Shown one piece after another: positions 11,201 to 21,772 of a stretch of 64,000 bases of DNA (position 1 is the stretch's first letter; every line of letters begins with the position of its first letter). Location of the stretch: contig JABAKD010000026.1 of the NCBI GenBank assembly GCA_012845835.1, positions 3,087,199 through 3,151,198 on the forward strand, read 5' to 3'. A program made the translations under genes and the position numbers. This DNA is from Undaria pinnatifida (lineage: Eukaryota > Sar > Phaeophyceae > Laminariales > Alariaceae). The notes below the pieces were generated by a model that saw nothing but the letters and a program-made list of their open reading frames with translations, had not been told where the DNA came from and did not search any database.

Positions 11201-14200
11201 CTCGGTGTTTCTACTCTCGCCGTTGACAAGAAAACCAGCTCCGAAAATCGTCCGGGAGAATGCGTTATGTTGCGCGTTATGCGGAAAAGCTATGGGCTGA
11301 GCCCACCCTGAGATATGGCAGTCATTGCTTCCCTCACCTTCTCCACGAGGAACATGCTGATGTCCTGGCGCCCTGGGCCAGTCCGAGCATAAGCGAGGAA
11401 CACGTCCCCGGTGGTGCGGCCGTCAGCCGTACCGTTGGTGATCCACATCTTGGCCCCGTCGATCTTGAAGGAAGACCCGTCGGGCGAAGCGACAGCTTTC
11501 GTCGACATGCCGAGCACATCGGTGCCTGAAGAAGCGGGAACCACGGCATGAACACTTGTACTGATCGGAACTTCTCCTTCGCGACTATGAAACCGCTGGA
11601 ACCGCACTTTTACTCCGAAGACGCGCGAGCGCGAACCCAGAGTTTTTATCTTTCTGGGTTTTTCAACGGTTTTTCAACGAAGATAAGCCGCTTCACAGCG
11701 GATTTTTGCTATTGGGTATTTTAAATCACTGCAAATTGGCGAAGTTGCGTACATGTCTTACGTCGTGGGTTTCCTGGAACAAGAAGACTGTCCACAGCGG
11801 GTCATATGTGGCTCATGGCATGTATCACTGCAAGTTGGAAACAAAACTGTGGATTTTTGCTCGATATGTTCGTCCCCCAAACTGAGTCCCCCTGTTGTGT
11901 TCACCTGCTCCCGGCTCGCTCATGCACATGCCCGCAATCGTCGAGCCTTCACAGGCAGCAGGTAGAAACCTCGACCTCTGTTCATGCGACCCGTTCTGGT
12001 CCAAATTGTTGACGAACAACATCGAGTGAGCTGCGCGGGAAGGCAACAAGGGAGGACCCATGGCTTGGGTTAGGTTGGCGGAAACATCGACACAAAACGA
12101 GACGGCACCAGAGTGCGTTGAATGGTGCTTTGCGCCGTACACGAAATATATTGCGCATCAACCCCGTAGGCTCAAAATAGACCACTTCGGTAAAAACTGA
12201 CATACTGCGTTTATACATCCTGAGTTCCACAGCTGTCCGATGTTGTCCCCCTCAATGCGGGCTATAAAGTTTCTGCGCACAGAACAAGGCTTAGCACCTT
12301 AGTCCTGTAGACCCTGGTATCAGAAGGGGAGTCAACGATCTCACGAGGGTATACACGCCCCGTAACAAGCACAATCGTGTTACAGGCAACATGCAAAGAT
12401 GAGTTATATAAATTAAAAAAACTCACAGCTGAAGTGTTATTTTCAATGTTTCTAATATATATATATGTGAAACTGGAAATAGGGATATGCAGAAAGTGTA
12501 ACTGCGGCGAGGTTTTTAATTTTTCGAACGAAACAACAAATCCGTCTTATCATGCTGCTGTACATCCTGTGCTGCTGATCTGTACCGAACAAATGTACCG
12601 TACCGTGCCACAATATGAACGTTTGTACACACCGCACGATACGCGGGAACACTACCGCCTGTTATGGCATTCCCTAACATCAAACCATCTGTCAAGCGCC
12701 TTCTGTGAGTGACCAGAGTAGAACCAGAAGCATCCCTGCATACTTTTCCCCGGAGTTCTCCTCCACTCCAGAGTGACTGGAGCCTGTCCTGTGACCACGG
12801 ACTTGATTATGCGAGTTAGTGTGAGAACAACAACAACAACAACAACGACAAGAACAAAAACAAGAGTACATGTGTAGCAGTTCACAGTCGGCCCCTAGGT
12901 CCATAGACTACTGCACCATACCCTCATACATCTCCAACGCGTGCGTTTCTCTTCTAGAAGGGCGTCTGCCATTCCAGACACACCCGGCAGCACCAGGTAC
13001 ACGTGACACGTTAACCTCTTCAGGGAGAGCACCACACGACTTATTCGACACTGTGAAATAGGGTCACTCTGTGCACGATGCCAACAGAACTAACCCCAAC
13101 CCAATCAGCCAAAAATAATTGCGGCTAGTTCGCTTCGTCTCGTGAACGTTGCGCGTCAACCATTTTATCAAATACTTGGTAAGCGGTAGCCCTGCCGACG
13201 ACGCCAATGTGGGCGGTGCCCCTGACAGGTTCTCTCTTGTGTGGTGTGGTGTGGAGGACACACCGAGGTGGGTCGGCATCTCGGGTCAGCACGGAACGGA
13301 GTATGGGGCACCTCTGGTGACCTTGACTTTGTGTGTAATGAGGCGGTACTATGTAGGGGAAAGGGACCTGGTACACTGTCTTGAGTCTACATTCTCGAGG
13401 CTATGGAATACCGAAGAACTCGACGATGACAACCCCCTCCCGTCCCTTTGTACGAATACCTCAAGCTGATTTTCGCGACGATGCGGAGACGGTAAATGCC
13501 AAGCGATGTGCCAATGGAAATATCTCGACTCGTGACATCTCTCTGAAGCCACCAATTTCGTTGTCTGGGCCCCGCTTGTTATCGACAAAATCGTCTCGGA
13601 AAATCGTCGCACAAAGTGAGTTATCTTGCGTATTCTACGGTAAGTTTCCCGACCACACTTGCCTAGATACGACAAGCAGCACGCAGGGTCAGCTGCAGAT
13701 AGCTCTTCGTGAACGATGCAAGCCGCCGAGGCGTCCATCCCCGATCCTCCGTACTCTGGTGGCACAGTTACTCCTAGGAGACCCAGCTCGCCCAGTCGTT
13801 TAAATATGTCCGCGTTAAATGTTTCCTCGCTTTCATGCCGGGTGAGGATAAGGACAGGAAAGCAAGTACGTGCAAATACAGTTAGTGGGGTGCCCGATTT
13901 AAAGCCCATCGAAAAATGCCAGTGTTACTACCGCCCTTACCTCCGTGCCGCTCTTATCTCAGATTGGGTATCACACACCGGTAGGTTTTATAATAGGAGT
14001 CACTAGGCGAGGCGAGTCGCGAGGCGTGGCAAGCAGATTTGATCGCTCTTGAGTCCGTTCGCTCTTGTTATGAACGCTTTTAAAACGGGTAGCCCGCTGC
14101 ACATGAACAGGGTTTTCTATAGAGAGTGTGTATTGAGGAGCGCTTAGAGCGAGAGGCGTGTTCGCGAAATAACCTGCGTGCGTACACAGCCAGACTCCTA

Positions 14201-17200
14201 CGATTAACAATACGAGGAGCATGCTCGTACTGCTGTAACTAAACTCGACGAAAATCAACGAGCCGTGGGCATGCTTGACGCGCGATAAAAACGAAGCCAA
14301 GTACTGGGGGGAGGATGGGCGACACCTGTGACCACGGCTTGTTGAGAAGGCCGCTGATGGTAAATAAAAACTCGCACGACTTAGGGCCCGAATTAACGAG
14401 GAACTTGCCAAATCGAATTTCGATTTTTTTTTTTTAATTTCATGAAAAACACACGAAAAATTCAACTCTGGTTCTTATCAAGGAACGGCGCAGTGCGTTC
14501 TAGGAAAAAAAAAAATTCAAAAAACGCAAAAGGGTCAACGAACACCCGTGGGCAACGACCGAGGCGAGCGATGGCTCGCGTCCTCCCCGGAGCGCCGCGG
14601 CTAGCCGCAGATTCTTTTGGCCGGCAGCGGCTTGAAGGCTATGGCTCTAGGTGTCTCTTGGATGGGCTGGCGCCACCCCGCCGCCCGACACGGGCAGCAG
14701 CGACGGGGATATAGCGGTCGAACTTCTGAGCGAAGTCATCATGTGGTAGTTGGTCGTGTAACTTTCGAGGTGCAGGGCGACGAAAAACTGGGTTTGCGGC
14801 GGTCTCGGTTGTTTTCGAAGCGTCGCAGGCGGTCTACGCTGTACTAAGGACCTTCGGAGGCCGCGCTGCGGCTGCTCCGGTGGTCCTACCTCTCGCAATG
14901 TTGGCTTCTCGCCTCTCAATCAGCCGACGACATGGCACCAATTCGCGTGGCCGGCTTCGGTTACACAGAACAAGCCATGTCTAGGTGGACAAACTCCCTA
15001 AATTCAATTTTGATTTTCGACTAAATTCGACCGAGAAAGTATATTTTTCGTAATAATTCTGAGAATGCCTGCTTGGTGATTCATTTCTTGACCAATCAGA
15101 TGCAAATTAAATTAAATTCTATAAAAAAAAATCGAAATTCGAATTTGCAAGTTCCTCGTTAATCTGGGCCCTTAGGCTGGAAATTACAAGCAAAAAGTCA
15201 AGACCAAAAAAGTACAACAACAAAAACTGCCGTTGTCGAGTAAGACGTACTCGTACAATACGGACTCGTAGCTCGGACACCGGCGAAAATTAGAAAGAAA
15301 AAAACAATGCTGTGACCTTACCGGCTCTTTCATAAGAAAGTGCCCCACAATAAAATTAGCTGAGAGTTCGACAACTGCTGTTATACTGATTTTAGTGGAA
15401 GACATACCCTTTCTCAAATAAGAAATTTAGTCTAAATCAAGTACCAGGTACCAGCATCTCGGCTTCCTATGATATGAGGAGGCCGATATACCACTGCAGT
15501 ACCAAGTACCAAGGGTATGGCAGCAGCAGAATACGAGTGTCGACAACATGTGTGTAAGATGGGCGTGATAAGAACTTATACTCCGTACATTAATAGTAGC
15601 AAAATGCAAATGTTGCGCAAAGCGGTTGGCAGGACCTCGGAATTCAGCTTTTTAAGAACTTTACCCTCTGGCGCCTCGTTCCTCATGTCTGTTGAGGTGT
15701 GTACATGTAGATATAATTACATTTGTCCTCGAATTTTTTTTAAACCTTATTCACTTGGTTAATGGGACCTGCTCCGCTCTCAGCGCTCCCACTTGGAACA
15801 CGCCTGCCTAAACCCCCCTCTCGGAGAACCTTCCCGGCATTCTTCGCGTTCCTTACTTTCTTCGCTTTCTTCGTTTCCTTTTTTCCCGTTTCTCTCTTTA
15901 TTTTTTTCATTCCGTAACTTTATCCAACGTATGATCTACGACTTTAGGGTGTTTATTTTCGTTTTTACCAACGCATGATCTACGACTCTACGACGCATCT
16001 ACGGCGCAAAGTCGTGAGATAGATGTTGAAGTTGACTGCCGGCTTTTTAGTGTTCTACAAGTAGGCACCTACTTTCAGCGGCGCCCGGGAATCTGCCAAC
16101 ATTGGCAGGAAGGAAAAGCCTGCCAACACCAAAAAAGCCTGTCTACCTACTCTACAGAACCAGATTTCAATTTGAAAAGACCACGAAGTACACCTGCCCG
16201 CACACTCTGCCCGCAGAGCTAACACACGTAGCAGCACGTAGCAGCACGTAGCGGCGGACCCGCAGTGGTTAACCCCAAGGCATCTACGGGGCTGAGAACC
16301 GCCAGCAGCATGGAGGCTGCTGCAAGTGCTGCTCCCAGTCTTGCCGTACTTTCAGCTCCCTACGCTGGCCACCTGTCGCCGTGGCGCTTCCCCACCACTT
16401 TACAACTCGGAGAGCGAGAAGCATGTCGTCTTCAAGCATCTATCGTAGCTCTCCTGCTGAAAAGCCGAAGCCCACCAACCAAAGCCAAGGAGGGGGAGGT
16501 GGTGGAGGCTCTGCCGGTGGCGGTGGTACTGCTGCACTGCTGTTCTCCTGTATGTAGTAAAAGTTTGGTCGGTGGGTGGGTGGAGGGTGCACTGCGTCGT
16601 CCGTGGTGGGTGGGTGGGCCGTTCTGTACGTGGGAAAGCCGAAGCCCACCAACCAAAGCCAAGGAGGGGGAGGTGGTGGAGGCTCTGCCGGTGGCGGTGG
16701 TACTGCTGCACTGCTATTCTCCTGTATGTAGTAAAAGTTTGGTCGGTGGGTGGGTGGAGGGTGCACTGCGTCGTCCGTGGTGGGTGGGTGGGCCGTTCTG
16801 TACGTGGGAGTCTTTTTTTCTGTTTCCTGTTTCATAAGAACCAACCAACTAACTGCGCCCCGCGTACCAGGTGTATATTTTGTTCGACGAATTCTATTTA
16901 TACGTCCCACGCCCATAAATAAACGCCAGTAAGCTAGCAGCTGGTTACGCTGGCCACCTGTCGCCGTGGCGCTTCCCCACCACTTTACAACTCGGAGAGC
17001 GAGAAGCATGTCGTCTTCAAGCATCTATCGTAGCTCTCCTGCTGAAAAGCCGAAGCCCACCAACCAAAGCCAAGGAGGGGGAGGTGGTGGAGGCTCTGCC
17101 GGTGGCGGTGGTACTGCTGCACTGCTGTTCTCCTGTATGTAGTAAAAGTTTGGTCGGTGGGTGGGTGGAGGGTGCACTGCGTCGTCCGTGGTGGGTGGGT

Positions 17201-19275
17201 GGGCCGTTCTGTACGTGGGAAAGCCGAAGCCCACCACCAACCAAAGCCAAGGAGGGGGAGGTGGTGGAGGCTCTCGGTGGCGGTGGTACTGCTGCACTGC
17301 TATTCTCCTGTAGTATGTAGTAAAAGTTTGGTCGGTGGGTGGGTGGAGGGTGCACTGCGTCGTCCGTGGTGGGTGGGTGGGCCGTTCTGTACGTGGGAGT
17401 CTTTTTTTCTGTTTCCTGTTTCATAAGAACCAACCAACTAACTGCGCCCCGCGTACCAGGTGTATATTTTGTTCGACGAATTCTATTTATACGTCCCACG
17501 CCCATAAATAAACGCCAGTAAGCTAGCAGCTGGTTATTTTTAGGCGCCCCAAGTACAATCTTCATGGCAAGTTGTAGAGTCACGTGCTTGTCCAATGTAC
17601 ACTGGGTAGTCGGGTTCGTTTTCCATATACTGCAAGTAGTGGTGTACAACCACAATGCCATCTTGCGTTCGTATTTGGTGCTCTACCACAAGCAGCTGGT
17701 GGTGATGATGCGCTATCATACACCCGTTCTGAATAATAAAAAATGTCTTTTTTTGTTGTATTCGCCCGCACTGCCAATCTGAACGTGACATCGCCAGCAA
17801 GCTCGCAACACAGCACAGAGTAAACAGCTCTGCCCATAGAGCTCTTGGCATTATCAAGTCGCGGGCTTCATGAAACCATGCACCTTCTATTCCTGTCTCT
17901 TTCACATTTGTTGTGTTGTATTCCTGGCGCGAGCGTAGCGGGCGGCGTCTGCCGCCCGCGGAGCAGAGCCCTTGTATATTGTACAAACTTGAACTTTGAC
18001 CTGAGGATCGAGGTTACAAAAACTCAGGTACACCAGTTGAGCATTGTGCTTACCTACTACAGTACCTGGCATATGCTACGAGACCTAATAAGGGGGGGAC
18101 CCAGTAACCAATCAGGACGACTACAAAGCAGTATAGTTAGCGACAACAACTAACTGCTGTGGGATGGGATATACTGGTGTAGGTTTTGGGGTATATCGTG
18201 GGTCCTTACCTGGTACTGCTGTGGTGCTCCGTATTACGAACACAGCAAACCGAGTCCGAGCGGAACCAAAGATCGATCCGATTGCCTCAAGCTGGCGAGG
18301 CCATCAGAGAGTACGAGATCACGCCTCTATTTGGTTTCCCCTCACAAAACGCCAATGCAACCGTTACCGTAAGTGCAGCACAAATTTACTCACCGATTGT
18401 GCTGGAGCGCTTGCGGGTCGACCTCGTTTTCCACGAATGATCGCACCATTTCTCGGAGCTGCTGATGCTCCTGACCATGACCCGATATGAGAGAAGGCGG
18501 CGTGCGAGGTAGGCAAGGTACAAGAAACGTCAAAACAAAGAACGTCGTTGTGTGACCTGATGAGAGGCACTCACGATAACATAACTGCTGTGGGTCCAGC
18601 TCTATCAAACTTCAACTACGTGGTACAAGTTAGCAACTCAGTACCGGGCCGCTCATGGCCTGTATCATAGGGAGTAGTATCTATCGATCCTGCGTGTGAT
18701 CCTTCTTGGAAGCTTGCGAGATTTCGCTGTTTTTACAACCACAGCGGCTGCCAGAGACAAAACTAGTACAGCCGTAAAAGCAGAGACAGACACTGTAAGC
18801 TGAGAGAGACTTATGATACCATGGTAATGTGGGTCCAGCTACTGTTTGTGGCTTGAACCACAACAACCGCAGTACCGGTCGCTGGTGGCATCATATCCTC
18901 CATGATTTGTGTAACAGCTCAAGCTTGAAGAGTGTGCTTTGTTTTGTTACGATGACCCACAAAGATCAAGCAAGTATACCGTCTGTACGAGCGTCGACAG
19001 CTGTTGTGCTTGTTAGGTAACGGGAGAATACTATACCGGACCTCTGAAGGGTTGAAAAGGTCTAGCTTCGGTCGTCGTGTAGCCGCATCCACTCCTTCGC
19101 CGTTACTAGTAGCACTTGAGAGCAGGTATCGTCGCCCGGCTACCGAACAAACCACACCACCGCCGTTTCTCGGACAAACAACGCGACCAAGATGATTCGA
19201 TAAACCTGAGCATTTCCATCGCCGCGAACCAGAGACGGCTTTCGACGACAATCTTGCTGAAGTGTTGCGCAGCAT
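5288..19275 (-). CDS. acyl-CoA dehydrogenase, isovaleryl-CoA dehydrogenase-like, mitochondrial
   Basis: Ten exons on the minus strand join in frame: 19275-19042, 18470-18394, 13829-13663, 12030-11905, 11525-11338, 10584-10492, 10087-9978, 9253-9178, 6397-6227 and 5398-5288 (451 codons, last codons not found). Residues 1-50 are Arg/Ser-rich without acidic residues, fitting a mitochondrial leader; the start is the first Met in the open frame with that leader. Family landmarks in order: LFNPSEEHQQLREMV (N-terminal helix), YGGSG, MSEPGAGTD, KMWITNG (flavin contact), NLEIERV, GKERHAFG and GGYGY...RLWRDAK. Glu319 of LEIER falls where isovaleryl- and long-chain-type enzymes keep the catalytic base, and the C-terminal LEIGGGT has Gly441 where medium/short-chain enzymes have Glu, which supports the isovaleryl class. 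Known family role: FAD-dependent alpha,beta-dehydrogenation of an acyl-CoA, in leucine breakdown for the true isovaleryl enzyme, with electrons passing to ETF. Introns 3 and 6 have GC donors. A related branched-chain dehydrogenase is the main alternative. Confidence 0.92.
5985..6165. repeat. CCCA-rich tract (G-rich in the transcript) in intron 9
   Basis: The plus strand carries many CCCACCC and CCCAACC words; in gene sense (minus) this is a run of GGGTGGGT-type words starting about 60 nt after the exon 9 donor at 6226. Several consecutive G-triplets with short loops satisfy the simple G-quadruplex pattern in the pre-mRNA. Threonine/proline-rich frames here are composition artefacts. Confidence 0.75.
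6427..8015. repeat. array of LINE 3'-end units separated by G-runs
   Basis: A block of roughly 60-120 bp recurs at about 6445, 6525, 6650, 7675 and 7945. It contains CATTTGTTGC, a GGTCATTTGACCATTGACCA-like core and TTTCGAGACGGA. Copies are preceded or followed by G-runs, notably 6623-6648 and 24 Gs at 7921-7944, and by a spacer with TAATCGCT and a TCTACGAGACA-like word. In the LINE's sense (minus) each block is a 3' end and the G-run becomes a C-rich tail. The array fills part of intron 8 of the dehydrogenase. Confidence 0.7.
6740..7530 (-). mobile_element. LINE (non-LTR retrotransposon) 3' fragment, RT C-terminal region
   Basis: Reading the minus strand gives typical motifs of the segment after the reverse transcriptase domain: AELGMYPVETNRDV (near 7470), RWDNVVEKIWKDLGED (near 7320), LRFRAGDLDLPERRDTW (near 7090), then the Cys/His stretch CP-GTTIENRTHTVGEC with YKEER, and GDRWWPQ...NIWKKRNER. 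The fragment is dead: a TGA at 7002-7000 replaces the second Cys of the CPCG-type motif, another stop and frame changes lie upstream, and the polymerase core is missing (5' truncation). It sits sense-wise with the dehydrogenase, inside intron 8. Confidence 0.82.
7945..8165 (-). mobile_element. second LINE 3'-end copy
   Basis: About 215 bp align collinearly with 6650-6870: the TTTCGAGACGGA block, then GAGACACCTCCA, the CATTACGCTTT block and CACCATCTATCTCCT. On the minus strand it decodes to the same GDRWWPQ region with stops. It begins right beside the 24-G run at 7921-7944. Confidence 0.75.
9607..9713. repeat. pentanucleotide microsatellite (CAGTA)n
   Basis: About 21 units of CAGTA with scattered CAGTG and CAGCG variants, in intron 7 of the dehydrogenase. 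Frames across it are repetitive and non-coding. Confidence 0.95.
10088..10491 (-). other. GC-AG intron 6 of the acyl-CoA dehydrogenase
   Basis: The upstream exon ends GTGGAG followed by GCAAGT; the acceptor ends CGACAG. The join gives FDGVEVGRDNLVGKENG, matching the family's run into the flavin-domain helix, in phase 0. A GT just upstream (GGTGTGG) is a poor donor and would drop conserved residues. Confidence 0.8.
12031..13662 (-). other. GC-AG intron 3 of the acyl-CoA dehydrogenase
   Basis: In gene sense the upstream exon ends TATCTAG and the intron begins GCAAGT, the usual context of GC donors. The acceptor is a clean pyrimidine stretch ending CGCGCAG. Joining here restores a continuous SYLAHSMLF across the junction, exactly as the family requires. 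No nearby GT donor keeps the frame and the conserved residues. Confidence 0.85.
12755..12870. repeat. dispersed repeat, partner at 25110-25215
   Basis: The words TCCTCCACTCCAGAGTG, TGGAGCCTGT, TGTGACCACGGACTTGA and TATGCGAGTTA occur in the same order and orientation at both sites, each followed by AACAACAA repeats. The central TGTGACCACGG also occurs in the SINE bodies at 14.3 and 20.06 kb, so these may be related SINE pieces. This copy lies in intron 3 of the dehydrogenase. Confidence 0.65.
14225..14371 (+). mobile_element. partial SINE (3' body)
   Basis: It matches the body of the fuller SINE at 19806-20117: TCGACGA, GCGCGATAAAAA, then GACACCTGTGACCACGGCTTG, ending in an A-rich GGTAAATAAAAAC. 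The tRNA-like head is not recognisable. It ends about ten bases before the TIR element at 14384. Confidence 0.6.
14384..15171. mobile_element. non-autonomous TIR element, PIF/Harbinger-like (copy A)
   Basis: The element starts GGGCCCGAATTAACGAGGAA and ends in the inverted counterpart, with terminal inverted repeats of nearly 50 bp (one or two mismatches per ten bases). Both ends are flanked by TTA (14381-14383 and 15172-15174). A 3-bp TTA/TAA target site with G-rich termini is the signature of the PIF/Harbinger group. The 788-bp interior shows no transposase, so it depended on an autonomous relative. Related copies lie at 31.5-34.2 kb. Sits in intron 2 of the dehydrogenase. Confidence 0.85.
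15175..15354. repeat. flank shared in inverted orientation with 32274-32456
   Basis: This 180-bp segment next to TIR copy A reappears, inverted, next to TIR copy C, touching the element end in both places. Either the TIR element and its neighbour were duplicated together or the segment belongs to a larger composite. Confidence 0.75.
16361..17536. repeat. tandem duplication of a ~590-bp unit, each with an internal ~180-bp duplication
   Basis: Unit 1 (16361-16945) and unit 2 (16946-17536) are almost identical, differing by small indels. Within each, a block beginning near AAGCCGAAGCCCACC is itself repeated, so the block is present four times. Near-identity implies recent events. It lies in intron 2 of the dehydrogenase. 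Confidence 0.9.
16423..16557 (+). CDS. possible small Gly-rich ORF, duplicated (weak)
   Basis: An ATG-started frame of 44 residues: a Ser-rich start, KPKPTNQSQ, two glycine runs split by SA, then TAALLFS before a stop. The same frame recurs at about 17008 in the second tandem unit, and the Gly-rich part twice more without the start. The stop sits inside TCCTGTATGTAG, which could instead be a 5' splice site (GTATGT). No homologue is known to me and the frame is antisense to the host gene's intron, so this may be chance. Confidence 0.2.
   Translation: MSSSSIYRSSPAEKPKPTNQSQGGGGGGGSAGGGGTAALLFSCM
17745..17975 (-). repeat. dispersed repeat family Z, copy 1
   Basis: Read on the minus strand it matches 56560-56780: CAAGGGCT, CCGCGGGCGGC, ACGCTCGCGC, then TGCCAAGAGCT and the end words ATGTCACGTTC and TTGGCAG. 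A third copy begins at 63895 and runs off the window. Ends not defined. Confidence 0.7.
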
Positions 19276-19805
19276 CCTTGATCTTTGATACCGTAAGGTA
19301 TGTCTTGGTGCTGTAACAACTGCTCTGGTACCCTGATAATCCCACAGGTGCAGGTGACAGGTGGCATCCAGCACCCGTTCCGAAATCCGAAATCTGGAAA
19401 TCCCTGCTCCCTGAGGTGAGTGGTGAAATTGGGTTTTAGAACAACTGTAATGGCAGTCGGAGTTCGGGACTAGGGGATGAGTCAGTCTCCAGTAAGCAAT
19501 CTGCAACATGGAGACTGACGCTGGGCCGATGCGGTAAGAGAAGCTAACGCGAACCGCCGTAGTACTACTGCTGTAGGACGAGACACAGGGGTAGAGACGA
19601 CTTCGTAGCATCGCATAGAATACTAGGAGTGGACCTATTGGCAGGGAATCAGCACAACTGCTGTAGTTATCGTACAGGAAAAAAATTATATATTTACAAG
19701 GGCTCCGCATGGGTGCCGGCATACCGGCATTCGCCGGCACCCACATGCTCCGGATAGGGCAGAGCAGCACTTCGATTTGTTCGATTCAATATTTGATAGA
19801 ACCGG
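19276..19805. other. upstream region of the dehydrogenase gene
   Basis: About 530 bp between the start codon and the first repeat. I see no convincing TATA element or other promoter motif, and no gene. Confidence 0.3.
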
Positions 19806-20117
19806 TCGCCCCGGTGGCGTATCAGGTTATCCTCGAGCCTGGTATAGGTCAGTTTCGTGAGTTCGAGCCCCGCCGAGTGCATACTCGTATAAATTCGCTG
19901 GGACTTTTTCTTGTGGACAAATTGACTTGCGGAAAGCGCGAGAGCGTGAGTTAGCAACATTCGATGAACAATCGACGAGCAGTGGGATTGCTGAACCCTA
20001 TGCGCGATAAAAATTGAAGGCAAGAACCGGGGAGGAGAAGGGATGACACCTGTGACCACGGCTTGTCCAGAAGCTGGAAAGTGAAAGGGTGCAAAAAAAA
20101 AAAAAAAAAAAAAAAAA
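19806..20117 (+). mobile_element. tRNA-derived SINE with A25 tail
   Basis: A tRNA-like head carries an A-box-like TGGCGTATCAGG (19815-19826) and a B-box GAGTTCGAGCC (19859-19869), the spacing of an internal Pol III promoter. An unrelated body follows (GCGCGATAAAAA, GACACCTGTGACCACGGCTTG), then 25 As at 20093-20117. The intact A-tail suggests fairly recent insertion. I could not settle the target-site duplication. Confidence 0.8.
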
Positions 20118-20335
20118 GAGTAAAAACCGTTACCACAGAACACATAGTCTACGCGTGTAGAATGTAGAGTAATGCCAAGAGATTGATATAGGCTAACACT
20201 GGACTACTTACGTTTTCTGTCGTTTCCTCTGTTTCTCCGTTTCATGCGTGAATCCGATTCCGAGCTTCATCGTACCAGGGGTATATACGATATTTCGATC
20301 GTATATATCCGAGCCCACGCAGACTGACCCTCTAG

Positions 20336-20708
20336 TGTTAAGGATTTTAGTGGGGTATTAGTCCGTTTGACCACTTGCAACTGGTTAACCAATAGCTTAC
20401 CCAAACTAAGCCTTATAACACTCTCCCCCCCTTAAACGGCGGGATAGAAGGTCGGCCGGATATACGGGCGGACCTGTCATTTATCCAAGCCATTTCATTT
20501 CCTGGGTAAACCGGGAAGAGTATTTTTCAAGTTCGCCATGGGAAAATCTGAAAAAGTTTATTATGGTGGATGTGGGGATCGAACCCACGACCCAAAAACC
20601 CATGGTCTGTCGACGACGCCATTTGTTAAGGATTTTAGTGGGGTATTAGTCCGTTTGACCACTTGCAACTGGTTAACCAATAGCTTACCCAAACTAAGCC
20701 TTATAACA
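20336..20708 (-). mobile_element. TRIM-like mini LTR element, copy 1
   Basis: Two identical 85-bp terminal direct repeats (20336-20420 and 20624-20708) begin TGTTAAGG and end TTATAACA, the TG...CA form of LTRs. The whole is flanked by a 4-bp CTAG duplication (20332-20335, 20709-20712). A purine tract on the minus strand (CCCCCCC on plus, next to 20420) is a plausible polypurine tract, which sets the orientation. The 203-bp interior has no coding capacity but contains, on the minus strand, a tRNA T-arm shape (GTGGG-TTCGATC-CCCAC) followed by ATCCACCA. Identical LTRs imply a young, non-autonomous insertion. Confidence 0.85.
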
Positions 20709-21400
20709 CTAGTCTGACCACGAAGAGACGTTTCGAGTCCGTTTCTTGACTTTTTTACTCAACCAAGCATCCAGGATAAGCAAGGGGATGGCTACATGTT
20801 TGCTGCATGTTCTCTACGTAGCCACTGACAGGCGCGCACTGAGCCAGCTTCTGCCACTACATGCATATGATACCATATCTACGTAGATCGTGGAGAGACT
20901 TGCTGACGGTATTCTAGGCGTGAAACACGGTGTCGCTGCCTTCGTCATTCAATTCCTCGAGTGCTATTATAGTAATGCTGCTATTAATACTTGTTGCTGT
21001 AGACCACTCTCATCTGGTCTATGGAGTATTGGTAGTACGCGATAGCATTGAACTAAGAACTTGGCAGGTAAGAATTTCAGACTCGATCGAGTTTTACACG
21101 AAAATAAAAACATACTCCGTATAGTACGTGGTATGGATTTCGAACCCACGAGTACGAATACGTGACGACCTGAATGCCAGACATGAGCCGCGGGCCAGCC
21201 GCGCGCAAGAGGCGTGCTCAACGCGCAAAGCAGTCGTCGCCGGACGCGACTGAAGCACCCGTGTGGTAAGAATTGGACTCGGCTCACTCGGTCTGGTGAA
21301 TCTCACTCGCGAGACTGCTGTATGCTCGCTAGCTGTCCAAACTCATTCCATACAATCTGCAGGTTCTTCTACGTATCTGACGAAAATAAACGCTTGTTCT

Positions 21401-21772
21401 TGTTAAGGTATTAGTGGGGTTTTAGTCAGTTTGACCACTTGCACGAGGTTAACCGATAGCTTACCCAAACTAAGCCTTATAACACTCTCCCCCCCTGAAA
21501 CGGCGGGATAGCAGGTCGGCCGGATATACGGCGGACCTCTGTCAATATCCAAGCCATTTCATTTCCTGGGGATACCAGGGAGAGTATTTTTCAAGTTCGA
21601 CATGGGGAAAATATGAAAAGTTCATTATTGTAGATGGTGGGGATCGAACCCACGACCCAAAAACCCTTGGTCTGTCGACGACGCTATTTGTTAAGGTATT
21701 AGTGAGGTTTTAGTCAGTTTGACCACTTGCACAAGGTTAACCGATAGCTTACCCAAACTAAGCCTTATAACA
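21401..21772 (-). mobile_element. TRIM-like mini LTR element, copy 2
   Basis: Same architecture as the copy at 20336: 84-bp terminal repeats (21401-21484, 21689-21772) differing from each other at about two sites, a 4-bp TTCT duplication on both sides, the same polypurine tract and the same tRNA-like T-arm in the interior. Slightly older than copy 1. Both copies lie in the same orientation about 0.7 kb apart. Confidence 0.85.

Noticed and set aside
21121-21180. Minus-strand GGGTTCGAAATCC that looks like a tRNA B-box
   Set aside because: No matching acceptor stem, D-arm or A-box at the right distance; not a tRNA gene and too little to call a SINE.
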